A DNA stretch of 64,000 nucleotides from Oopsacas minuta (lineage: Eukaryota > Porifera > Hexactinellida > Lyssacinosida > Leucopsacidae), in NCBI GenBank assembly GCA_024704765.1, contig JAKMXF010000299.1, positions 248,001-312,000 of the forward strand. Reading direction: 5' to 3'. The position numbers and the translations under genes are program-made. Below the pieces are notes generated by a model. It worked only from the letters and a program-made list of their open reading frames with translations. It did not search any database and was not told where the DNA came from. This document shows, one piece after another, positions 51,576 to 60,276 of the stretch (position 1 is its first letter; every line of letters starts with the position of its first letter).

Positions 51576-54016
51576 ATGCCACGAACAAGAGCAGCTAGGG
51601 GAGCAGTACGAGGGCGTGGTAGAGGAAGGGGTGCAAATAGAGGAGGCACAGGGGGAGCACGTGGCGGGCGAGGGGGCAGAGGAGGACGTGGAAGAGGTAG
51701 AGGAGCATCTAGAGGTCCTAGAACCACCGGAGCTCCTAAACCTATGGAAATAGATCAAGAGCAATCTATCATAGCTAATGTGGGAGTTCTCGATACACCA
51801 GTAGGTAAACTGAGAGGTATTTTCACGGGAAAATGTAAATTCGATGATCACTATGATGCACAGTTACAAGATCTTGAGCAGTATCTGAGTGTTATGGCTG
51901 TATTGGAGAAAAGTGGTGTGGAAGTGAGTAACTTAATATTTACAAAAAATTAACATAATCCATGGTTAATAAATTATCTATTCCTTTAGGTTACACAAGG
52001 AGCGAAAGTACGCTGTTTAGCGGCAAGCTGGGCACGACATGACTATAAATTAGCTGAAATATTGCTCACTTGTAAAGACAAATTCAGTCTGAGAGAAGTT
52101 TTGAAAGCTCTAACTCTGCTGGATTCTGCGAGAGAAGAGAGAGCTTTAGAAAAAAGATTGAAACGTTTAGACTTACAGAAAGCAAGACCCAGTAAAAAGG
52201 GGAAAGTTAAGAATGATTTGGATAACATTAGGAAGGAAATTCCGAAGGTATATTTTTGTAACCAAGTAACTTAAAATATTTATCTTAATATTTCCTCTAG
52301 GTTGGATCAGTTAGTGGTGCGCTAGTTCGTCATGTTGCCACATGGGTAAGCACGATACCCGAGCAAGATATAGAATTTTTCGCAGTATTCTTGCCTAAAG
52401 AACCATGGAGGAAACTGGCTGATATCTTACACTTACATCCACAAAAGCATCAACCTCAATGTCCATGGTTCCTGCCTCACTGCTACGGGAAGGATGCACC
52501 GCCTAACACACTAGTAGCACAATGCTCTAACATGACAGCAGAGAACGTATCTGAATTGGTAAGTATGGTTAAGTTATACGGGATAGTAAATACAGTGTAA
52601 CCTCCACTAACGGGGTCCCTCAGATGCCGATATCATTTGTAGGAATTAGCTCTATTTATTTTCACTCCATTTCCAGAAGTTCCCCGTTTTTTTGAGGTAC
52701 TTATCGTCCTTTTCGCTATTTTATGAAAGTGTTCCCATACAGGTAATGGGATGTGACGTACCTTACTCTCATGTACGTAAACATGCTTCTGCATTGACAG
52801 TACCTGCTAAAGCACGTATCGCTAGCTACACGAAAGAATTAGATACAATACTTTGGTATTTCGAGGAATTAGACTGTAAAGAGGTTCATGATATCATAAA
52901 TGATAGATTAGGACGTGGAGATGAGGTCAAGTTACCTTATGGAAAACTAATGGAGAGAATGCTGTACTTTCATATGCTGAAAGAAGGAATAAGCGCTGAG
53001 AAGAAAGGAGGGTAGGTTTACGAATTATACTGGGAAATGGAAACTATTTAAGCAAATTTCCCACAGTACTTATTATTACGTCATAAGTACAGTGGATGCC
53101 GGTTATAAGGACGCCATTGGGAGTAGCATCATTTTCTAGAGGAATCTACTTAAATCTGTCATGTTTTTATAGCCAGTGTTCATTATATCACCGATATAAT
53201 GCATCTATTATAAATTAGATACTTCTCTAGTCGTGGTAGTGGTGGAGCATCAGCCCCAGCTAAAATAGAAGTCCCCTTCTTTCATAAATTAATCCCGATA
53301 GCGGATTGTAGACTGAGAGAATCAGGTCTGCCGTTAGAACAGCCAGTAGCTGTATTCGGAGATGCTAGCTCATCAATGCAAGTAGCTATACGCACTAGTA
53401 CTATAGTAGCAAGCTTATTCTGTGCTATGTGTGGATCTAGCAATCTGACATTCTTTGAAGCCAAATTGAAAGAATCACCTCTTCAACCTGAAACCATTGA
53501 AGGAGTAAGTTATCCATGGTTTCATGTCTCTTTTCTCATTCATACAATTGAGTTGACTTTATTAATTTGTAATTTTAGGTTTTAGAAGTATCTGTTAAAG
53601 TAACTGCGTCAGGCTCAACAGCTCCTGCAGCATGTCTCTACCCTTATTTCGAGAAAAAACAAATCATAAAAACATTTGTGATAGTTACTGACGAGGAGGA
53701 AAACACATCTTCCAATGGCTACAAATTCGGTCCACTTTTCAAGAAATATTACGAAACAGTGTACCCTGCGAAATTAGTATTTGTATCATTTTTGAGATCT
53801 CAACATCAAGTTGGACAGATGGTGAAAGAGCTAAAAAATCTCGGTATGAACCCGATGCAGTTTGTTTTTAACCAAGCACGTCCAGATCTTACGAAATTGG
53901 ATCATTTACTGGGACTTTTATCTTCCTCATCTACTTCATTCAATGAAGAAGTTATGGGCACTGTTAAAGAGCTGAAAAATAAAGGATTAGAGCATTTGCA
54001 AAAATATCTCCAGTAG
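51576..54016 (+). CDS. RGG-box, helical-repeat and vWA-domain protein (Ro60/TROVE-like plan)
   Basis: Six exons close in frame to 614 residues: 51576-51923, 51990-52247, 52301-52558, 52743-53011, 53231-53504, 53579-54016. The N-terminus is an RG/RGG tract (about residues 5-48), typical of RNA binding and arginine methylation. A long alpha-helical middle follows (about 70-365: WARHDYKLAEILL, RHVATWVSTIP, PWRKLADILHLHPQKHQP, FEELDCKEVHDIIN). A second small RGSGGAS patch leads into a vWA fold with the metal site DASSSM (VAVFGDASSSMQVA), LTFFEAKL and FVIVTDEEEN. Helical repeats plus a C-terminal vWA with MIDAS recalls Ro60, which binds misfolded small RNAs, but I see no clear TROVE signature, so this may be a separate family. 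Confident it is a real gene; function inferred. Confidence 0.75.
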
Positions 54017-54448
54017 ACAAGTTTAGGGTAAGAATTGTAAGCTATTTGTAGATTGTATATATTTATTATTATTTACTTAGAGTGGATTTCCTTAATCTTC
54101 GTATTGGAGCAATCCATATAACGCGTTTTGTTAGTGGTAATTTATTTATCTTTTAATTATCTTATCAATATTTATCTATCTTAAATGTATCATTGTGATT
54201 CTAATTAATTCAGTTTACAGCAATAGGAAAATACTAGTTTTACACGGTTTATGATATACCTCACCTTCCGAATACCTTTCAACATACATTGAACTTCCTT
54301 TTAAATATATACAATAGCAATTATCATTGATATATATGGTATCATATATACATATACGATTCCCAGTAGTCCATAAATGCTGGACAACAGTATATTTAAC
54401 ATCGATATTTACTGTTCAATAACTTATACTATATATTTGTATTGTAGC
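54017..54448. other. Gap before the endoglycoceramidase-like gene
   Basis: About 430 bp. TA-rich microsatellite-like DNA at about 54300-54360. TTTGTATTGTAG ends 1 nt before the next ATG (AG at 54446-54447). No gene seen. Confidence 0.35.
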
Positions 54449-55867
54449 ATGTTTTTTAGGTACACATATATATTTACACTCTTTTTAACAACACTACTAC
54501 ACGTAACAACAGCTAGCACGACTACTGACAACATACGTATAGAACCATCAACTAGCCGATTCATTGATCAATACGGTAGAGAACGTATATTCCATGGAAT
54601 TAACGCTGTATATAAAAGAGCGCCTTATCTGCCAGTAGCCCCAGCTGATTGGGTTATAAATCAGAAAGTATTGACTAAATTCAAATCTCTCGGGATTAAC
54701 GTATTACGTTTAGGGTTAATGTATGTTGGAGCTATGCCTAGGAAGGGCTGGTTAAATTCTACATATTTTGATTCAGTAGAAACTTTAGTAAAACTATGTC
54801 AAGATAACGGTATATACACACTGTTAGATGCTCATCAGGATTTATTTTCTGAGCGATTTGGTGGTGATGGTTTCCCTTCTTGGTCTCTGATACAGGGAAA
54901 TGCAAAGTCATTTCCTTACCCATACAATGAGACTAACTTAAGCTGGGAACTATACTATATGACTGAAATAGTTAACTCTGGTTTTGGATATTTTTATAAC
55001 AATACTGATAACCTACAATATTATTACACACAATTCTGGAGTGAATCAGCTAAACGCTTTGCAAAATACTCACATATGCTTGGCTATGAACTAATGAATG
55101 AACCGTGGCCTGGAGATGTTTTTCAAGATATATTAATTGCTCTTCCATACAAAGCTTATAAGCAAAATCTACAGCCTTTATATGATACACTTTCAAAGGA
55201 AATTTGGATTCAGGATCCAGATCATTTGGTGTTTTTTGAGACTATAACATGGGATTTGGAATGTTCTGGAATAGAACATGTGCCTGGATATGCAGTTAAT
55301 GCGAATAAAACTGTTCTATCGTATCATTATTATGTACCTCCACAATTTTTTTTGAACGATACTATCTTTCATAAGTTTCGTGTTCGTGATAAGTTCAGTT
55401 GCGGAAGTATGTTAACAGAATTCGAAGCTTGGAACGGAGAGACTGATGATTTTAAGGAAGTGTTAAAAACCGCAGATGAGTGGAAAGAATCTTGGATTGG
55501 ATGGTTGAGTAACCCTTTGGCCTTATTCTCAAATTCTGCCTCGTTTTTGTCAACTTTCGCTCATCCCTACCCGCAAATTGTCGCAGGTCGAATCTCAGTA
55601 ATGAACTTTGAACCTGAGTCCAACATTTTCACACTATCATACATTACTAATACGAAAATAACCTCGAATGAAACTGTTATATTCGTGAATAAGGAAATGC
55701 ATTACCCAAATGACTTCAGCATAAACTCCACACCAACTGTGGGCATTACCATTAAACGGAATGATGATAATTACCATATTATTGTCTATCATAACAACAA
55801 CATAAGTAATAATGGTATAACCGTGAAAATAACAATTTCACCCAAGACCGAATTGAACAATTTATAA
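54449..55867 (+). CDS. Endoglycoceramidase-like glycoside hydrolase family 5
   Basis: Secreted enzyme predicted to release the intact glycan from glycosphingolipids. From the ATG at 54449, 472 residues: signal peptide (YIFTLFLTTLLHVTTAS), then GH5 barrel landmarks DQYGRERIFHGINAVYKRAP, LGINVLRLGLMYVGAMP, LLDAHQDLFSERFGGDGFPS, and the acid/base Glu in YELMNEPWPGD. The nucleophile Glu is probably MLTEFEAWNG. A C-terminal beta-sandwich-like region follows. NEPWPGD and the HQDLFSE...GDGFPSW segment are typical of endoglycoceramidases, known from actinobacteria and cnidarians. Several N-glycosylation sequons are present. The upstream in-frame ATG (54377) is rejected because an acceptor-like AG lies 1 nt before 54449. 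Single exon. Confidence 0.88.
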   Translation: MFFRYTYIFTLFLTTLLHVTTASTTTDNIRIEPSTSRFIDQYGRERIFHGINAVYKRAPYLPVAPADWVINQKVLTKFKSLGINVLRLGLMYVGAMPRKGWLNSTYFDSVETLVKLCQDNGIYTLLDAHQDLFSERFGGDGFPSWSLIQGNAKSFPYPYNETNLSWELYYMTEIVNSGFGYFYNNTDNLQYYYTQFWSESAKRFAKYSHMLGYELMNEPWPGDVFQDILIALPYKAYKQNLQPLYDTLSKEIWIQDPDHLVFFETITWDLECSGIEHVPGYAVNANKTVLSYHYYVPPQFFLNDTIFHKFRVRDKFSCGSMLTEFEAWNGETDDFKEVLKTADEWKESWIGWLSNPLALFSNSASFLSTFAHPYPQIVAGRISVMNFEPESNIFTLSYITNTKITSNETVIFVNKEMHYPNDFSINSTPTVGITIKRNDDNYHIIVYHNNNISNNGITVKITISPKTELNNL

Positions 55868-55894
55868 ACTCACTCACACAACTATACTATACGC

Positions 55895-56031
55895 ATATTG
55901 ATTTGTAATATTGATTTGTAATATTGATTTCGTATTTATTTTGTATCTAATGTATATTTATTTGATTTTGTATCTAATGTATATTTATTTGATTTTGTAT
56001 TCAGTTATTTATGTATATATATATATATATA
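55895..56031. repeat. Short tandem repeats and TA microsatellite
   Basis: TTGATTTGTAATA occurs two to three times from about 55895. A roughly 27-bp unit containing TGTATCTAATGTATATTT is duplicated at about 55940-55995, followed by (TA)9-10 at about 56012-56031. Likely 3'UTR of the GH5 gene. Confidence 0.7.
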
Positions 56032-56125
56032 TAACTTTGCATGAATATTTTGTTCGATTTTCATAGAACACAATTTTTCCAATATTCTCCTCACGAATCT
56101 TTCAGTAAACTCGATTTATTCTAGC

Positions 56126-57352
56126 ATGGCACGACCAGCTCACAATCCGTACAAATGCATAGAATGCTTTCAACCGTTTCACCCTCACATGCGAAATACC
56201 TACCCTCGTATCCTAGAGTGTGGTCACAATATGTGTACAGGTTGTCTCATACCAATACTCAGTGATCTGACCAGATTAAATTCCACAGCCATCGGTCGCC
56301 CTCCCTCAGCCTCCAACAGTTCGAACCTAACCTGCAAACTTTGTAGTGGAAAATCTCGAATTGATAACAACAGTATAGACAGATTTCTAATCAATGATAA
56401 ACTACTCAGATATCTGGAAAAATACCATGTACAGCTAGGTTGTCAACACACTGATCTTCCTCCTGAAAAATACTGCAATGTATGTAATCTCGGATTTTGC
56501 AGTCCATGCATGACAACTCATAACCAAATGCATCAAGCTACATCAATTGAAACCAAACTCGAGGGATTATACAGGAAACTTAATCACGATTTAAAAGACT
56601 TAAAATTATTGACCTACACTGGTAGCAAGGAGATAGATAACCATTATCAACTTCTTTCACAAAGTTTGGAAAATGAATATAATTCAGCTGTAGAGAGGTT
56701 TAATAAGAAATCTGTAAGAGTTAAGAATAGATTTGATTGTCAAATAAACACGATTCTAACACAAAAAGACAGACTTAATCAACAGAGAAGAACAACTGAA
56801 GGAAGGAATTCAAGTTCACTGACTAAATCAATAATGGATTCAGACTCTTTAATTTATAGATTACAACAACAAAGTAATAGAACTGACATTGAAAGTTTGA
56901 AGGCAATTGTTAAATCTTTTGAAGATTTAAGAGTACGTAAGGTATCTATACATCCACTTCGTTCTATATACAGTGCTAACGCTAGGATCGATGAGTTAAG
57001 TATACAAACACATGACCCAATTGACGATGATAGGCCTTCTACTGCCGACTATGGGACTCATAGAATTCCAAATTCCCCGGATGTATCTAGGCAATACCCA
57101 GTTTACAACATAGATGATATATTCTCCAGCAGACAACCGCTATTATCCCCAAACAATCATCCTCTATTACCACCAATTAGTAGTTCTCAGCAACCCACTC
57201 GCTCTTCTCACAATTCTATTCCCCCTTTTCTCCCACCGTCATTTAACCCTTCAGTAAAACCTCCTATGTCTCCGAGGGGATCACCACTACACAGAGGCAG
57301 CCAACCTAATTCTCCCTTACGCACAGTAACCCATTACAATAGGAATTCATGA
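56126..57352 (+). CDS. RING + B-box protein (TRIM-like) with Pro-rich tail
   Basis: A 408-residue single-exon probable E3 ubiquitin ligase. RING at about residues 11-75: CIEC, ILECGHNMCTGC, CKLCSGK, with an unusually long insert before the last CxxC. A B-box type zinc finger at about 108-150 (LGCQHTDLPPEKYCNVCNLG, FCSPCMTTHNQMH). A helical, coiled-coil-like region at about 155-280. The rest is disordered and rich in Ser/Pro (HPLLPPISSSQQP, PPFLPPSFNPSVKPPMSP), with no NHL or SPRY domain. ATTTATTCTAG ends 1 nt before the ATG. The E1-like gene starts 127 bp downstream on the same strand, so a ligase and an activating-type enzyme may be co-transcribed. Confidence 0.8.
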   Translation: MARPAHNPYKCIECFQPFHPHMRNTYPRILECGHNMCTGCLIPILSDLTRLNSTAIGRPPSASNSSNLTCKLCSGKSRIDNNSIDRFLINDKLLRYLEKYHVQLGCQHTDLPPEKYCNVCNLGFCSPCMTTHNQMHQATSIETKLEGLYRKLNHDLKDLKLLTYTGSKEIDNHYQLLSQSLENEYNSAVERFNKKSVRVKNRFDCQINTILTQKDRLNQQRRTTEGRNSSSLTKSIMDSDSLIYRLQQQSNRTDIESLKAIVKSFEDLRVRKVSIHPLRSIYSANARIDELSIQTHDPIDDDRPSTADYGTHRIPNSPDVSRQYPVYNIDDIFSSRQPLLSPNNHPLLPPISSSQQPTRSSHNSIPPFLPPSFNPSVKPPMSPRGSPLHRGSQPNSPLRTVTHYNRNS

Positions 57353-57449
57353 ATTTTCTTACTTTTTTATGAAATTTATTTTTTCACATTTCTTACTAAT
57401 AATTATTGCAAACATCATACAAATTTCATATATACTCTTTCATATTAAT

Positions 57450-57451
57450 AG
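57450..57451 (+). promoter_or_regulatory. Candidate trans-splice acceptor before the E1-like gene
   Basis: ATACTCTTTCATATTAATAG ends at 57451, about 100 nt after the RING/B-box stop and 28 nt before the chosen ATG at 57480. Its position would remove the in-frame ATG at 57369, which would otherwise give a spurious hydrophobic N-terminus. Confidence 0.4.
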
Positions 57452-57479
57452 CTGGAACTCCAATTTGGATATCACTACT

Positions 57480-59756
57480 ATGACATCATCACAAATCATC
57501 CCAGATTATTTTTCTCGTCAGATAGCAATTCCAGACCTTAACAACAACCTTCTACAACAATCGAATGCATTAGTTCTAGGTATAGGAGGACTTGGTTCTA
57601 CAGTATCTATGGATTTATGTAGACTAGGAGTGAATCGTGTTTATCTCTTAGATGTTGATTTTGTTGATCCTACTAATTTGAATCGTCAGATTTTATACTC
57701 AAAACTGGACATAGCTAAACCGAAAGCAATTTCTGCTCTCCGAGGGTTAGAACAACATAATTTACAAACTGAAATTCTAGCGTTTAACTGTGATGCATTA
57801 CTAAACTGGAGTACTGTAGTTCGATTAGCCAGGCAATGCAATGTAGTCTTTAATTGTATAGATTTTGGTGAATACTTTGATTTCGCTGTATCTTCGCTCT
57901 GTAAAAGTTTAAGAATACACTATTTAACAGGTAGTTCATATGGACATACAGCTATATCAGAATCATTCCCATATTCACCAATTCTACCAAATGGAGGTGT
58001 ATGTTGGGGCTGTAATAATTCCCCACAGAATCTTGGCGTATTATTACAATTAGCACCAAGTTCTATACAATCTCTATCTTCAATAGCCTTTATTCCAAAG
58101 GAAGATGTTATATACGGTGCACAAAATACAGGATCTTCTGTCTTACCATGTTCTATAGCTTCTCATTTAATCGTAACCAGCTGGGCTAATTCATTCTGTA
58201 ATTACACATTACCAAACTGGGCTAATTTTAATCTCAGTACTTTTGAATCTTTTTCATTTCCTGTTGAGCAGAATCTTGAATGCATCATATGTACATCTTC
58301 ACTAGAATCTCAATGCAGTGCATATTATAATACAAATAATTCTATACCTCTATCACATATTAATGGTATTACTTTCCCATTCATTCTTGGTGCAATTCAA
58401 AACCCATTAGAACCTCTTTTCTATCAAAATGCATTCGCTCGGCTAACTCCACATAAACTGGCTGATTCTAAGCCAATTTCCTTACCTGCACCACCAAGCT
58501 GTGATTTTGTATACAATCATATTGAGGGTATACAGCCTTTACCTTCTTTCCTGTCTAAGCCCCTGATAAAATCACAATGTGGTGAGTATGTAGCTTATTT
58601 TAGTGGTAGAAGATCTGTTGTTTTGTTATACGGTGATAAACTGTATAGACTAAAGGGATGTGGAAATATCTTACAATTTTCTAAAGAAATTCATAATTTT
58701 CCGATTGAAGAAACTTGTCCTGAACAATTTGAAATCAGAGGCTCAATGTTCCAGCATACGGCTATGCGAGAATTGTATATGACACAGTTGGTTAGCGACT
58801 GCTTAAAACCGCAGGGATTTATTACCGGTAATATTCCGTTGGGCATGTGGGAGTATGATTTAGAGAATGATAAAAATGCGGAAATTAAGAAATATTGCGC
58901 TTTTTATGAAACTATTGGTGATAAACGTCTTTCAACACATCTCCTAACAGGAATAACTCTATTATTACCAAATTTAGTGAAAGATTTCTCGAATGAAGAT
59001 TTATTAAAATGTATACCAGAAGAACGAAATAAGATGATAGATGGTAAGATGGGTATTCAGCCTACTTGGTCAGCTTATTCAGAGAGTCAAGGTTTCGTAT
59101 CAATTGATATATTCGCGTTTAATTACACTTTACAACCTCCAACTATACCCACAATATGTAGAGATAAATGGGAAAGTAAATGGCAAGATTTGTGTATCAA
59201 ACTCAACCAATTCATAACTACAGATTCGAATGGTAACTTGTTGAGTTTACTGTATTGGAATTTAGGCTTTGAAGTTGGCATTATACTAACTTCTATTCAT
59301 GCTAAACAGATTAACTGGGGTACATTCTTCGATCATAATCCATGCGAACCTCATTGTAACAGTCATCCTAACAACCTCATTATTCTTCCTCCTGGTTATT
59401 CGCGGTTTCTAGCACCTGTTGATTTCGATCTTAGTTTCACAAGAGAAGGATTTTTCTCTCCTTACACAAAAGAGTTGGACGATGATCTATTTGATTCTTG
59501 GATTGACATGGAAACTTCAGAAATGGCTCGTGCATTAGGAGGTGAAACTGTAAACACAGGGGTTAGCACTAGCGAGCATTTACTGCAGAAAGATTATTCT
59601 ATATTAGAAATAGCATTACGTGATACAATCGTACTTGGTTATTTAGCTGGGATTAACTGCAAGGAAAACATACGCCCTATACCTCCTTACATTAAAGATG
59701 TTCTACATATTATTATTGAGTTAGCCTTAATAGCCAGTGATAGACTAAATACTTGA
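57480..59756 (+). CDS. E1-like (ThiF-fold) protein with C-terminal kinase-like half
   Basis: A 758-residue single-exon protein. The N-terminal third is an E1/MoeB/ThiF adenylation fold: SRQIAIPDL, the nucleotide loop LVLGIGGLGSTVSMDL, LLDVDFVDPTNLNRQ, KPKAISALRGL and NCIDFGEYFD. Two CxxC pairs (CWGC near residue 174, CIIC near 267) fit the family's structural zinc. Such enzymes adenylate the C-terminus of ubiquitin-like or sulfur-carrier proteins. The remaining 450 residues match no family I know, but carry a protein-kinase-like series: LYRLKGCG (Lys about 392), AMRELYMTQL (Glu about 431), NSHPNNLIIL (Asn about 630) and APVDFDLSF (Asp about 648), resembling the SelO/atypical kinase order. That half is an inference. 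The start at 57480 avoids an N-terminal hydrophobic stretch. It lies 127 bp after the RING/B-box gene. Confidence 0.7.
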   Translation: MTSSQIIPDYFSRQIAIPDLNNNLLQQSNALVLGIGGLGSTVSMDLCRLGVNRVYLLDVDFVDPTNLNRQILYSKLDIAKPKAISALRGLEQHNLQTEILAFNCDALLNWSTVVRLARQCNVVFNCIDFGEYFDFAVSSLCKSLRIHYLTGSSYGHTAISESFPYSPILPNGGVCWGCNNSPQNLGVLLQLAPSSIQSLSSIAFIPKEDVIYGAQNTGSSVLPCSIASHLIVTSWANSFCNYTLPNWANFNLSTFESFSFPVEQNLECIICTSSLESQCSAYYNTNNSIPLSHINGITFPFILGAIQNPLEPLFYQNAFARLTPHKLADSKPISLPAPPSCDFVYNHIEGIQPLPSFLSKPLIKSQCGEYVAYFSGRRSVVLLYGDKLYRLKGCGNILQFSKEIHNFPIEETCPEQFEIRGSMFQHTAMRELYMTQLVSDCLKPQGFITGNIPLGMWEYDLENDKNAEIKKYCAFYETIGDKRLSTHLLTGITLLLPNLVKDFSNEDLLKCIPEERNKMIDGKMGIQPTWSAYSESQGFVSIDIFAFNYTLQPPTIPTICRDKWESKWQDLCIKLNQFITTDSNGNLLSLLYWNLGFEVGIILTSIHAKQINWGTFFDHNPCEPHCNSHPNNLIILPPGYSRFLAPVDFDLSFTREGFFSPYTKELDDDLFDSWIDMETSEMARALGGETVNTGVSTSEHLLQKDYSILEIALRDTIVLGYLAGINCKENIRPIPPYIKDVLHIIIELALIASDRLNT

Positions 59757-60276
59757 TATTATCAGCTGGAAATATGCTTCTCTAACTCACACATTTTCCA
59801 TATTTCTACTCACGAAATTCCAAATAATCTATAACAATTGTTTAATTATACAAACCAAGTGGATGTTTTGGCTATATCTATGAAATTCTCCACAGGTTTG
59901 TAATACCTATTATCTTTATCATTAATATAATAATAATATTGTTTTTCAGTGGAGTTTGTTATTTCCAAATTGGATTTTGATTCTCAAACAGTTGCTAATA
60001 TAAGGGAACATAATTACCGCGATATCCACAGTAAGGACCTGAAGGTATTAATAAACGAATATTACTATTAAGCAATTTGCTAATACGTTAACTATACTGT
60101 ATTACAATTTATACTGGTTGATATAGGAAATTTGTTAAAGACGAATGACTTAAGTTTCTTTGACGATTATATAACTTATTAGTATGTATGTATTAAATAA
60201 AATACAAAATACAAAATACACATATTAAATACATGTGTATGTGAGTTATCATGTAATATAATTGTAAGCAGATTAT
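59757..60276. other. Convergent gap between the E1-like and cryptochrome genes
   Basis: About 520 bp between two convergent genes, so it holds two 3' ends. A degraded family C-like element may span about 59948-60105: CAGTGGAGTTTGTTATT at the left, TTTGCTAATACGTTAACTATACTG at the right. CAAAATACAAAATACAAAATACA near 60200 is a small tandem repeat. No gene. Confidence 0.4.

Noticed and set aside
51429..51851. Minus-strand ORF rich in Ser and Cys
   Set aside because: It is the complement of the RGG-coding exon of the vWA gene; the composition follows from GGN/CGN codons.
53090..53230. CAGTGGATGCCGGTTATAAG in the vWA gene intron as a MITE
   Set aside because: The other end is too degraded to pair by eye. 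The intron length (219 bp) is suggestive but not enough.
57369..57479. Longer start for the E1-like protein with a hydrophobic N-terminal segment
   Set aside because: The ATG lies only 17 bp after the previous stop and upstream of an acceptor-like AG. E1-like enzymes are cytosolic, and similarity starts after the ATG at 57480.
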